Shown here piece by piece: positions 1 through 11,003 of a stretch of 64,000 nucleotides of DNA. Each line of letters opens with the position of its first letter. Within the stretch, counting starts at the first letter, position 1. The stretch is from Bombardia bombarda (Eukaryota > Ascomycota > Sordariomycetes > Sordariales > Lasiosphaeriaceae). A program made the position numbers and the translations under genes. The stretch is from NCBI GenBank assembly GCA_030512295.1, contig JAULSR010000001.1, positions 9,943,001 to 10,007,000 on the forward strand. Reading direction: 5' to 3'. Below the pieces are notes generated by a model. The model was not told the origin of the DNA. It saw nothing but the letters and a program-made list of their open reading frames with translations, and did not search any database.

Positions 1-523
1 ATGGCATGTTCACTAGTTGGTCCTTGTGCATGACAGAACAACGAGCTAGAAAGCCGACGACACCGACGCCGACCAATCTATTTGGATGCCGCTTCTAGAC
101 CACGCCGCTGTCGTGCTCCGCGGTTTCAGCCCTCAAAGACCGACAGCCTGCCGACGGTTGAAGACGCTTGCGTGTTACCTGACAGGCACGGGTCCTTTTC
201 CAACAGCCTACTTGACAAGATGCATATTACAGGGAAAAGCATCGGGTCATGTAGCACAACGACGAACCCCTCAAACACACCCTACCCATACATTTACAGA
301 GACTTGCAATGGGCCGGTCTGGACCGTCTCCGGTCCCAATCGGCACGATCCGAACCCGTTCCCCAGCCCAGGGGAGCTTATTTCTAGCTCTGTCTCCTCA
401 TCTATTCTTACACAATCGGTCTACATCCGTCTGAGTAGTTACACCGTCCTTGTCGTGCATCTTGTTATGTTCTTACAATATCCACGCCATGTGAAACCCC
501 CGGTCCAAACAAAAGACTCTCTC
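1..523. other. Intergenic left edge, no supported gene
   Basis: This is the 3' flank of the DUF2293 gene. Open frames of about 100-180 codons exist on the plus strand, but they run into the antisense of that gene and have no domain-like sequence, so I do not call them. No tRNA or repeat was seen. Confidence 0.5.
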
Positions 524-1666
524 TCAAAGACTCCAGTCACTATCACTGCTATTGTCTTCATCCTTAGTAAAGACAGGAGCGTCGCTGTCGTCGCTGATCT
601 TGATAGTGTCCCTCTCATCCTCTGAGAGCTCATATGCCCTTCTGGTCGAGCGACGGGGGCCCTCGCGAAGAGCAGGAGAAACACTGCCGAAACCGTTCGT
701 GATGTCGTCCAACTCCCGTGCCAGCTCAACTCTCTCTCTGGACCTAGACATTATAGGTGTCGCACGACGGGCAGGAATTGGCGGCGCAATGTCCTTATCA
801 GAGTCGTCTGAGATCTCAATGATGCCCTCGTGTAGCAGCCCTGGGTGCTCCCTCGACATTCGGCGGGTGATGCGGCTCGTTGGTTTGGTGAACTTTTCGG
901 GCGATGCTGATTTGCATATCGATTTTGACCTTGCTTTGTCTCTCCTGGCTCTGCCCTCTCTTGCTCTAGCCCTTCTTGTTGGTAACAGTTCGGGCTTTAA
1001 GCTGGGCGACGCCTTGGATGACACCTCTGCTGCTTCCCTGCTCGCCGACCTACTTGCCGACCTCGTCATCGCTCTTGTCTTCTGCTTGCTACCATCTTTG
1101 GCCGTCGCTACCTTGGCTGATCGCCCGCCCCACTCCTTCGCAGTCTCGTTCAGCTTATCCCAGATCTTTCCCCTCGCAGCCTGCTTGCCCATCCCAGCCT
1201 TAAGCAACTGATCATAGTCGGTATGAACATGCCTAATATGCGCCCGCACCGCCAGATGGACCCGTTCGTCCAGATCCACCGTGCCTGCGCGGCCCACGCG
1301 GCGACTGTGCTTCTTGACCGCATGACTGACGATCTTTGGGATTGCCGCCTTGGGAATCTTTGGGAACAGCTTCACTATGGTGTTCTCAAAGCTGCCCTCA
1401 ATAGCGGCATCCCGCTTTTGAACGGCATCGGCGCGCTTGCTGGCTGTGGCCTGGTGGTCGGCCAAGACGGCATCGTAGATCGACGTCGGACAGCGCAGGC
1501 CAAGCGGCTTGTGGTCTTTGCTAACGACCACGTAGAGCGGCTGGTCGGCCTCGTGTGTCCTTTTGCGGCAGTTCTTGGTGATGTAGACGTCGCCTTTGGG
1601 GACGAACTGGTAGCCTGGCGGCATGGCGCTGAAGAAGCGGACCTCGGGCTCGTGGGGGGTTGACAT
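524..1666 (-). CDS. DUF2293-domain protein with two SIM-like motifs
   Basis: Single-exon gene of 380 residues. I start at the ATG at 1666 (MSTPHEPE) because the frame further upstream only offers GTG. Roughly residues 95-185 match the fungal DUF2293 domain: a hydrophobic helix (IVKLFPKIPKAAIPKIVSHA), then RVGRAG, then VHLAVRAHIRHVHTDYD with the conserved HIRH..TDYD core. The rest is basic and low in complexity, rich in RSASRSASRE-type Ser/Arg and lysine clusters, which suggests a nuclear protein (inference). Two near-identical motifs, IIEISDDSDKD and IKISDDSDAP, fit the SUMO-interacting consensus of a hydrophobic core followed by acidic/serine residues. The C-terminus is acidic and serine-rich. 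The function of DUF2293 is not established to my knowledge. No intron is needed. Confidence 0.85.
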   Translation of the reverse strand: MSTPHEPEVRFFSAMPPGYQFVPKGDVYITKNCRKRTHEADQPLYVVVSKDHKPLGLRCPTSIYDAVLADHQATASKRADAVQKRDAAIEGSFENTIVKLFPKIPKAAIPKIVSHAVKKHSRRVGRAGTVDLDERVHLAVRAHIRHVHTDYDQLLKAGMGKQAARGKIWDKLNETAKEWGGRSAKVATAKDGSKQKTRAMTRSASRSASREAAEVSSKASPSLKPELLPTRRARAREGRARRDKARSKSICKSASPEKFTKPTSRITRRMSREHPGLLHEGIIEISDDSDKDIAPPIPARRATPIMSRSRERVELARELDDITNGFGSVSPALREGPRRSTRRAYELSEDERDTIKISDDSDAPVFTKDEDNSSDSDWSL

Positions 1667-2633
1667 GGTGAGTTGGGTAGAGGGCACACACGCGGGGTTG
1701 TCCCTTGCGCTATCCCGTAGTTGGAAGTAATGCGCAGCTTGCGTGACCTGAGATGAAGAAATGGCGATGAAAATCGGCGGCGGGCGGGTGTCGTCAACAT
1801 AAGTACATGCAAGCTTGTGGCTTCCTCTTTCTACGTGTCTCTTCGTCTTGTTTCATCGTCCCATGGTGGCTTTTAAGACAAAGGGGTCGCAACAAGCTGC
1901 TAGTGGATGGCCGTCCTTTGTGCACTTCCTTTTCCTGACAAGGTTACCTTAAGCCAAGAAATGCATTAGGTACATTTGTAAAGTTTGAAAAAAGAACTTA
2001 TTACCTCGTGTGCATGGGGTCAATGTGAGATGTCCGGGTCAGGTCCCGCTGAGTGTCAATTTATCGTCGCGCCGAATGGTTGTGAATGATATACGATGTT
2101 TTCTCAATTTAATTGAGGGCAGCCAGTTTCTAACGTGGTGCCACAAAGTTAGTAGACAATAACGCGCAATATGGCTCTCTTTGTTTTAGGTTGTTAAGGT
2201 TTCCGGAAAGTGTTCCTTCCATACACGGGCCTCCTTGCAGTGCTGGATGGAATGGATCATGGAGTACGCTAATTGGCCAGTGGGGACCGACGTCATAGCA
2301 TAACATATCTAAGGTGAAGTTCATTCAACCTCAACGGCTATAGTAACCATATCCGAAGTTATCGCACGGAATAAATGTAAAAAAGAAACAGGAAAAGAAG
2401 GGGTAACCGGACAAGTAAAAGGAACAAAACATAGAAAGAAGATTGAACCAGCAAAAGCTCACAAGCTAGCCCACGATCAGAAGGGAGCCAACCTTTCTTG
2501 GGGGTAGCAAGTTACGAAATACCGTCGAGGTTTTCTTCGAATTCCCCCAATCACATCTAGTCAGGATGCTGGGGCTAGGTGGCCTGAACTCCTAGGCGAG
2601 AGATTTTCCTCCTCGCAGCGACAAAGTCGAACC
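1667..2633. other. Intergenic, 5' flank of the DUF2293 gene
   Basis: AT-richer sequence with scattered short frames and no recognisable protein. It should hold the promoter of the minus-strand DUF2293 gene. Nothing else is supportable. Confidence 0.5.
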
Positions 2634-2728
2634 GGACCTGGGTGGGAGTCGAACCCACGACCAAAGGCCTTCGTTACGGGTCTTCTAAGATCGAGAACGC
2701 ACACCTCTACCAACTGCGCTACCACGAG
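2634..2728 (-). tRNA. tRNA-like gene, possibly decayed, anticodon uncertain
   Basis: On the minus strand there is a good A box (TAGCGCAGTTGG) and a perfect B box/T arm (GTGGG-TTCGACT-CCCAC), so this is tRNA-derived. The span of 95 nt implies an intron or a long variable arm. A GGCC-TTT-GGTC hairpin before the T arm would suit a class II tRNA, and CTCGA in the anticodon region would then give CGA (Ser), but I am not sure. The acceptor halves CTCGTGG and CCAGGTC form only 4 of 7 pairs, and there is no run of four or more Ts close downstream, unlike the two sound tRNA genes in this window. It could be a pseudogene or a tRNA whose folding I have misread. Confidence 0.5.
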
Positions 2729-3287
2729 TGACTAGCTCGCAGGCCGCAAGTCAGCGTCTTAGGGGCTGTGCTAAGCGTGCTGCCAGACTGGGTACATATA
2801 CTTGCTGGTGACCAAAACCTCAACAGGTGTCCGTGCGGCCTGGCACCGAGGGTGCTAGCAAGTCCAGTCCTCGGTAAGGCGGTCATTTCAGATTTTCTGA
2901 TGAGTTCATTGACTTTCCATTGGTGGACTCTCCATTGGTGGAATGTCTGGTATTCTGTGGAAGCCCATCGCTCCTGCCAGATTTGTCAAAAGGCAGGTTT
3001 CAATATCACATAACAAAGCCGGAAGGTGCAATCAGTCAATCGCCAAACAGGAGCTCAACTTGGAGGCAGTCGCTGGCCACCCACCTGCCAGTGCAGTGCA
3101 TCGTCAATCCTTTTTCTGTCGTGGAAGTAACCTCGCTCTCCAACTCTTCTTCTCCCCCGTACAGTTCATTATCTGGTATATTTCATTCCCCGCCCACGCC
3201 CCCGAACCAGCTTCACGAATTTCTTGGCTATCATTGCTACTCTATTATCATTCATTCGATCTCGTCGCTCTCTCAGCCCGGCTTACG
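2729..3287. other. Intergenic, upstream of the deacetylase gene
   Basis: No gene is supported here. The last 150 bases before 3288 are rich in C and T (TCTCCCCC, CATTCCCCGCCC), as is usual for fungal promoters and leaders, and probably belong to the deacetylase promoter or 5' UTR. Confidence 0.45.
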
Positions 3288-4539
3288 ATGATATTCAACA
3301 GCATCATCTCCTTACCAAACCTTCTCCGCGCTTTGCCCTTCCTAGTATTCGTTGATTCCAAAATCCGAACAAGGGAGTCCGAAGATGATTAGTTATCCAA
3401 GTCCTTCGCAAGAATCAACGACGGCAAGATCCACCCCCGTCAAGACGCAAGTGTCGTGCCCCGCGGCGTCATAATCAACCATTGCACAGTCCCTGGTGTC
3501 GTCGCCCTGACCTTTGATGATGGCCCCTACAAATACACCAGCCACGTCCTCGACCTCCTCGACCAGTACGATGCCAAGGCCACCTTCTTCGTGAACGGCG
3601 ACAACTGGGTGCAGGGAATCGATAACGAATCCCAACCCTGGCCCAGTATCCTTCGCCGCATGGTCCGTTCAGGCCACCAAGTCGGCTCTCACACCTTCTC
3701 CCACGTCGACATGACCTCGGCCGACTCGGACATGCGCTACCAGCAGCTGCACAACCTGGAAGAAAGCCTCACCAACGTGCTCGGCGTCTACCCAGCCTAC
3801 TTCCGCCCGCCTTATGCAACCTGCGATGGCGACTGCCTCACCGAGGTCGAAGACATGGGCTACCATGTTGTCAACTTCGACATCGACACTAAGGACTACG
3901 CCAACAATAGACGAAACACCATCCAAAATTCCAAAGACATCTTCAGCACCGCGCTGGACGCCGGCAGGAGTAATGACTCGTTCCTCGTACTGTGCCACGA
4001 CGTCCAGAAGCAAACCGCCATGTCACTGGTGCAGTTCATGCTCGATAAGATCCAAGAGAAGGGATACAGGGCCGTCACGGTCGGCGAGTGTCTGGGTGAT
4101 CCGACTTGGAACTGGTACCAGCACCCCTCATCAGATATATCAATTGTGCGGAGGACAGGTCTCGGAGACGATCTCAACGACGAAGACGAGGATGATGACT
4201 ACAGCGCCGGAAATGACGGCGACTGGTTCAACGAGTGGTGGAATGGTGGCTGCGAGCCGCTGAGCAGATATTTCTGGAGGGAGTCGAAGAAGTCACCATC
4301 TGGTGGTGCATTCTGCTCGGCCACTGGAGAGTGGTAAGTTAAGTGTCAGTACTGCTCCAAGATGTACGTCCTCGGAGAGGAAATTTGCGTGTTCTGCGTC
4401 ACAGGGAGGCTGATTATTTCACAGCGGCTCGCCTGAACATCCTGGTTCAAGATGTCATGCTTCGGTGTTGGTGTGGACAAGAGCACTGTTTGAGTTCCTT
4501 GGCCGATGTCGTTGGTATCCATATGCATGTCCCTCGTGA
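3288..4539 (+). CDS. Secreted polysaccharide (chitin) deacetylase, CE4 family
   Basis: The NodB/CE4 catalytic domain is complete. It has TFDDGP (metal-binding DD), SHTFSH (metal His pair), RPPYATCDGDC, FDIDTKDY and VLCHDV, the five motifs of metal-dependent N-deacetylases acting on chitin or chitooligosaccharides at the wall. The domain is open in one frame from 3393 to 4333. Upstream in the same frame, an ATG at 3288 begins a hydrophobic leader that would serve as a signal peptide, but a TAG lies at 3390-3392. An intron 3345-3392 (GTATTC...ATTAG, 48 nt) would remove the stop and keep frame; its branch point is weak. At the 3' end the frame either stops at 4335-4337 or is spliced across 4334-4424 (GTAAGT, CTGAT, TTTCACAG), giving a Cys-containing tail ending at 4539. 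The preferred model is 3288-3344, 3393-4333, 4425-4539 (370 aa). The tail after the catalytic domain is very acidic and Trp/Cys-rich. No clear CBM18 is visible. Confidence 0.75.
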
Positions 4540-5617
4540 CTGGGGTGTTCTGGGGAGAGGAACGTCCTATTGCAGCCGTTCACAGGGTTAATTGTGTAAA
4601 CGGATAGCACCTGGACAGTCTGGACTGATTAAAGAGTCATATCACCTAATGCATTCAGTAGTAATAGTGGTATTAATCATCACGTTTCTCTTATGGTAGC
4701 TCACATTCTGGGCCACTAGAAGGTTGATTGCATGATCACCTACACAATTACGTATTTGCCTGTTCACTAATCAAATAGTGCTTACTTGTGCGTAGGTTGA
4801 ACGGTCTTTGGATAAGTTGGGCCATCTGTCTATGCCAACCATACTGGTAACCCCCGTGATTTGAACGAAACATCATTCGGGAGAGAAACCCAGAGAACCT
4901 GCCAAGTGTGCCAACCAGTCCCCAGTAAGCCGAATCGATAAACCAAACCCATATGCTCGATATAAAGATAATTTGGTCCTTAATAGCTAAGCTGAAGTTT
5001 CGGGTTGATATTTGCCAGGAGCTGGCCTGATTCGTATCAGGCACAATCTAATGATAGTATCCTTATGGATATTATGGTCATTGTCTCTCCAAGGCTGCCA
5101 CTTCGATGGGGTAGTTTGCCACGCTCCCTTCCCGTAGAATAGGCAAACCAGGTCACAGAGAGCATCAGTCTCTAATGAATGACCCACGATGTCTCCAGTT
5201 GGTACAATACGGCTTGAAGACGATAGAAACCGGACAAATTCCCTTTCTTAAAGCATCTTCTCTCAATATTTCTTGGGGCTACAAGTAGCCGCTCAACACA
5301 TGGGGGCAGATTACGGTATAAAGTATGTATGTTTCTGGAAATAAATGCTTTATGAATAACGTCTTTCTCGTTAGATCCAGTCCGACGATTGAAATTTAAG
5401 TAAGCCGAAGAGCCGTAACAATGAATGTACGTTTACGGCTATCTTCCCCATCGAATTATTACTCAATGTAGAAAATGACTTCACGCAAATCATAACCCAC
5501 GCAAAACAATTGATAGTAAGTAAATGAGCAAGGAACACCAAAAAACAAACGCCGCCAAAGTTGAGAGACAGAGACGAAAAAAGTGAGGGATATCACGAAG
5601 ACATCTCATGCAGTTCA
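4540..5617. other. Intergenic, nothing recognised
   Basis: Only short frames without familiar sequence. The region is slightly AT-rich. A T run on the minus strand near 5575-5580 (TTTTTT) is a suitable pol III terminator for the adjacent tRNA-Gly. Confidence 0.45.
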
Positions 5618-5688
5618 TGCATCAGCCGTGAATCGAACACGGGGCCCATCGATGGCAACGATGGATTTTACCACTAAACCACTGATGC
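5618..5688 (-). tRNA. tRNA-Gly (GCC)
   Basis: This is a 71-nt intron-less cloverleaf on the minus strand. The acceptor GCATCAG pairs fully with CTGATGC, with A as discriminator base. The anticodon stem CATCG/CGATG encloses loop TTGCCAT, so the anticodon is GCC, which decodes GGC/GGU. The T loop is TTCGATT, closed by CCGTG/CACGG. A six-T tract about 40 nt downstream can terminate RNA polymerase III. It appears intact and functional. Confidence 0.95.
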
Positions 5689-8600
5689 TAGCATTGTAAT
5701 ACGATGTTCAAGGGGCCTCTAACGTCTGATAAGGAATGCCAATGCGCTATTATCGTAATCAAGGCGAAAAGCAAAAAGAACAAGAACATACAGCACCAGG
5801 GATTCGCTGGTCGTCACCAGACCCAACTACTAGTCTGGCGATTAGTGGCTTATCTAGGGCAGAGCGGACGGGATGCCGAGTTTTCCACTATCTATGGCCG
5901 TATGTGCATTTATGGTGAAATAACATGGATTAAGTGTAGGCTGAGTGGATCGCTCGTGTCGATATGCTCGAAGCTTTGCCTAATAGTTCGAGATCCTGCC
6001 TCGCATGGTCCTTTCATCTTGCTTGTCTACCCAGAGGTTCAACCTTGACGTTTTATGCTTTTCATGATGAGTATGTGGTTTCATCTTTTTGTGGATTGGT
6101 CTTATGTCCAAGTTATAAGTGTTTCACCACTACGGGGTGTTCCTTAACTATACTACTCCTCTAATCAACATTTGAACTACTATGCAGGATGGCAATACAT
6201 ATGCATATCAAACTGGCCACCACCAAGTTTCACTTATAGGCACCGCCACTACTAAATTTTCATTGATTAAAGAAGTTGCACTGGGCACCTGCTGAGTCCA
6301 GTTTATCACTGAAAGCTGACAACATGGTATGGAAAGGAAAGAGATTGAAAAATAGAACAGTTTACGGATAAACAAAGTCCCGACCTAGATCTAGATTCGT
6401 CTCAACTAACATTTACGATAACCACTGCCGATGAACTAGACTCTTAGACCATCACTAGCTACAACAGTCATATAAGCTTATTCTACTGTATCAAGACTGT
6501 GCACCCAAGTACCAGTCCCAAGGCGCGTACACATCACGACTTTCTCGCCTACTACTAACCAAACGCATCGTTCACGGTTGCTACCCGCTATCGGGGTCAT
6601 GAAATCATCAAGCCGCCAAGCGAAAGCCCATATATATCATGAGTAACAAGGGCGCGACAGCCTAATCCAGGGGGTGGAGGGCGTTGTGCCAAGCGATCTT
6701 AGATTGACGATGCGCGAACGAGGATCCAGGGGGAGAGAGATGTGACTGAGGTCAGCTATCGCCACTTATCGCACACTGGCCACACCAGCCCCATCCCACC
6801 ATCCCATCCCCACTAAACAAACCTGTGGAGGGGCACTCGGGGCATCAGGGGAGCACGTCATTGTGAGATGGAGCCATGGAGGGGTACCTAACCTAGGAAG
6901 GGGCAGAGGCAGGAACCCGATGCGGTCCATTCCAATGATTCACTTTCTGTTTTTTCTTCCCCTTTTCTAAACGTGGGGTAGAAGAGGGGATGGGGAATGG
7001 AAGACGAAGAAGAAGCAGAAAGCGAACGAGCCAAGATGATTGGGCACACACACCTAACTAGCCGTGAGACAAACTGTGGATAGCCAGTCTAAAAAAAGAA
7101 ACAGGAAAAGAAGAAGAAAAAAAGACAGGAAAAAAGGGGTCCTGTCTGTCTGAGATGCCCCGCCGCTGCAATTGAAGCCGAAGCTTCCCCGGCATCGGTG
7201 GGATCCCCCCTGGCAGCGACGGCGGCGACGGCGGTGTTGGGAAGCTTGGAAGCTTGGAAGCTGGGAAGACACTGCGGTTTTTTGGCTAAAAACGGCGCCA
7301 TCACAAGACAGGACTGGACTTGCACCGGTACAGGGCCATCAGCCAATCGAAGCAGAGAAAAGGCGATGCAGCAGCCGCTGGAAAGGGCACCATTGACGTA
7401 TCCGCTCGTCCTAGTTCTAGTGCAGTGCAACAACGAATTGGGCTTTTTTTTTCTGGCTTGGATCTGATGTCGCTCATGACGCCCTGTGTAGGTCACCTGC
7501 CAGATCCTTTCTCGGCTTCGGCTTTGCTGGGTGTGAATGTGACAGCACAACATCAGCAAAAGGCCAAATCCGCTTGATAGCGTCAAGCCTTTTTCCTCAC
7601 ATACCCTCCTGAGGCGAAAGATAGAAAAGGGACGGAGAAAAAGTGGTACTACCGATATGGTAACAATTTAAATGTGTGTGTGTGTGTTTGTTGAGTGCCC
7701 AAATCGATAAACATGCCCTTGCCGCTTTTTCGCCGCCTGATCGCCACGGCATGCACAACACACACATCGACGACGTTTCGACGTCGCATAACCTAGTCGC
7801 TTTTAAACCGAAGCAAGCCTCGATCGGCATTGCCCAGCTCCCGGCAGCATACGAATCGTGTCGTTACTTCGAAGGCGACACAGTGCTTGGCAGACGGTAC
7901 CGTGGATGCGACTAACAATTTTCTTGTACATATTCGAACTCGAGCGCCCCACGAGCCCAGGTTGCCGCTCGAGCTAAACACTAGCAAGGTACACCTCGTA
8001 CCTTAGTGCAGGCGCTTGGGTTCGCATCCAGAACTTGGTAGAAGCAATGATTAAAAAAGACGTGGGGTTTCGCCGGCTACCGCCCAATATGCAGAATATC
8101 GCGCCGATCATCGTTGGGAACAAAGAAAAAAAAAAGGTAGAGAGTCGGGAGGGTGGCACAGTAGCCGACCGGTCCGGCATGGTGATAAATCTAGGTCTAT
8201 TCTGTAAGTAGGCATATACTGAGAGGTCAAGAATAACTTGTATATGATTGGAAATGCCGTGATGGGGGCGAGATGCTCAATGACGTCGCCGCCTGCCTGC
8301 TATACTGTGTCAGAAAGTCGCAGGAATATCGGCGGTGCCAGGCTTAAGTCCGGAAACTCGAGATATTTATTCTAGTGATATTTGCGAGTAGGTACTCCAG
8401 ATACATGCACATCTGTCTAAGGTAGTTTGAATTATTTGCTTTCGAAAGTCCACTTGAGGTAGACGACGGGACGGTTATGAGCTTCATGCTACACACCTCG
8501 TCATAAGTGCCACCACGTGGTTCAGGTCGGCGTACCTAGTCATACAGTCACGGCCCTGGGTAAACAGTTCATAGTCTTCGCGCCGGTCCGGTCTTTCAAT

Positions 8601-10978
8601 AATATGATGTTCTTGTCGACAAGTGGTTTTAAACAGGTATCGCTAGTGATTCTCTCTTCTGCGGCTCTGCCTGTGTTGTCTGAAGTTTGCAGAACTATTA
8701 TTGCTATGTCTCTAGAAAGGCTGAATATACTAGTCAGGTATGATCCCCAGGCTTTGATTTTGATGTAAGGAATGTCATTGCCAACTACAACAGGGAGTTC
8801 GGACTCTGTCGGGTACCTGGTCCGACTGAGTATGTGCCAGTGGTGGTAGTGGCGAGTAACTGGTTGGCTGGCGGGGTGTTACAGACACCAACTCGTTATT
8901 GTCATCTGGTAATACTGTGTACCTAGAGTAAAAGGGGTATGTATGTACAGCTGGTACAGCTGGTAAACTGACCTATTATATGCGCGTGTAGAACCACCTT
9001 AGACACGTGTGCCACGCGGTTGTTGGTCGACATCCAGGGTCTCACAACGGTGCAGGAGGCGGATTGACTCTTAACCCCACCACATAGGTCCCGAACAGGT
9101 CCTCTGAGATCCCTCGGTGCCCGCCCGACTCGACTACTCCCGCAACCGCACCGCTAAGAGCCGGCCAATGCCATGTTGCCGTCACAGGGACTAGGGCCGG
9201 CACTACCCCCGTTTCAAGTCGCTTTCTCCGGCGAACGCTGCCGTTGTTTCTCCTGGCTTGTTGCAAGTTCGGGGCTGACAGCCAGCAAAGACTTGCTAGA
9301 TAAGGTGGTAAACTGAATGAGGCCAGGAGCATTGCCCATGGTGTTGCGTCATTCCAGCCTGTCCCTTCTCGACGAACAAACACTCACTACACAACCTCAA
9401 CAAGGATCTCTGACGAATGGTGTGCATCGTGTGTATGTGCAGTCAAAAGTCCCAAACAGCGCAGCGTGGCTGCCACCAATGGGAGACGCTCTGCGTGACG
9501 GGCAGTGGCGACTCGAAAGGCCAATCCCGACCGCGTGGCTTTCGGCCTGGCACTGCTCTATTAGCCGGTGTTCAACAGGGTAACGAGATGCCGTGATGGC
9601 TGCGTAGTATCCGCACTCATCTTTTCCCCCCTTGGTCAAATAGTGCGTGCGGCAGCAGCGAGTGAGGCGAACGTCGAAGGTCAAGAATAATCGTCGAATC
9701 CGAGGTCCAGTGTGCGGCCAGACGAAGAAAACTGTAGTCATGGACTGTTCCTCGCCATGCCAACGTCACCTTGGTCTGAGACTGAACTTACTCCGCTTGC
9801 CGTGTATGCTCCATGTCAGCCGACATTATGGACAGACCGGAGACTCCCGTCGCCGGTGCCGGTGCCGGTGCCGGTGGCGTTGCCGGTGGGTTCGTCGTCG
9901 TTATCACCATCTCTTTGGCATCCCCCTTCTCCGCTTCGCAACCGCAGCAACTTCCCAGCGCCGACCGGGCCCAGTCGGTTAGGGTGATCCGTCCTCTGCT
10001 GATGTATGCATATCCCGTGCGTGTGCTGTGATGGGCAGGCAGAATTGCCATCCAATGTGGCCCGGCTACAAGATGCGATGTGATGCTACCGCCGTGCCAG
10101 TCTGGATAGCGGCCCCATCACCCTCCCAGCTGCACCTCTCTCGAAGCTTATAGCTACCTACATAACCTGCCGTCGTATCGCAGCGTGTGTTGTCTGCAAT
10201 GTGGGTGAGCGAGTTCCCGCCCACACCCAAGCCCACACACCCACCCACCATGAACAACCATGCCTTGCTTCCTAGTTCCCTGCCTTAGTCTCGAAAGGAC
10301 CCCCAATATGTGCGACTCGATATGTGTTTTTCCCCCAAACCCCCATATGTGGTATCCCACTATGCAGAGTAAACCCTTCTTTCCTAGCAGATTGCATGCA
10401 GCGGCTCGATATTACAAGCGCTCCGGGACAGGGTCTGCGCGACGAGATCACGGGGCTGCTTCCAGGGGCGGCATCTACGCGGCACGGCCAAGCTGGGCGG
10501 AGACAGGGAGCAGGGAGGGAGCTGTATGTGCCAAAGTCGCTCAGGGACGATACCGCAGCGGCTCTGCATCACTAAATGCACATTGCCCTGTTGTCCTTCA
10601 CACCGGTCTGCCATGGCTTGGCCTTGTGCTTGATATCATGTCCTCGCGCGCACTGCAATTGCAACATGTATGTATGTGCAACCTGCCGACAGGGCTAAAA
10701 GAACCGCATCTCTGCGGTGGGCTGAACTTCTGAAGTGCCTTCCAAAATGATGGCCGCGCGCTACTGCATGACATGTAGATATTTCCCGGCAGCGGCGGCG
10801 GATGTAATGTGATTGTACTGTAGTGTAAAGTGAACCGTTTGAAGGTCGGCAAACCTTCCAGATGCCGTCAAGAGCCCCAAAATCTCGTACGATACGGGCG
10901 AGCACGCACGGATAGTCGTCCGTGGGCATACTATGTGTGACTGGCCAGCATCAATGAGAGTGACATAGCATTGTCCAA

Positions 10979-11003
10979 GAGAGAGAGAGAGAGAGAGAGA
11001 GAG
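10979..11003. repeat. (GA)n microsatellite
   Basis: About twelve uninterrupted GA units lie in the gene-poor region. It is a simple repeat with no associated gene. Confidence 0.9.

Noticed and set aside
10260..10733. A 157-codon plus-strand frame in the gene desert
   Set aside because: No domain, no signal peptide, no plausible gene structure; frames on the opposite strand are just as long.
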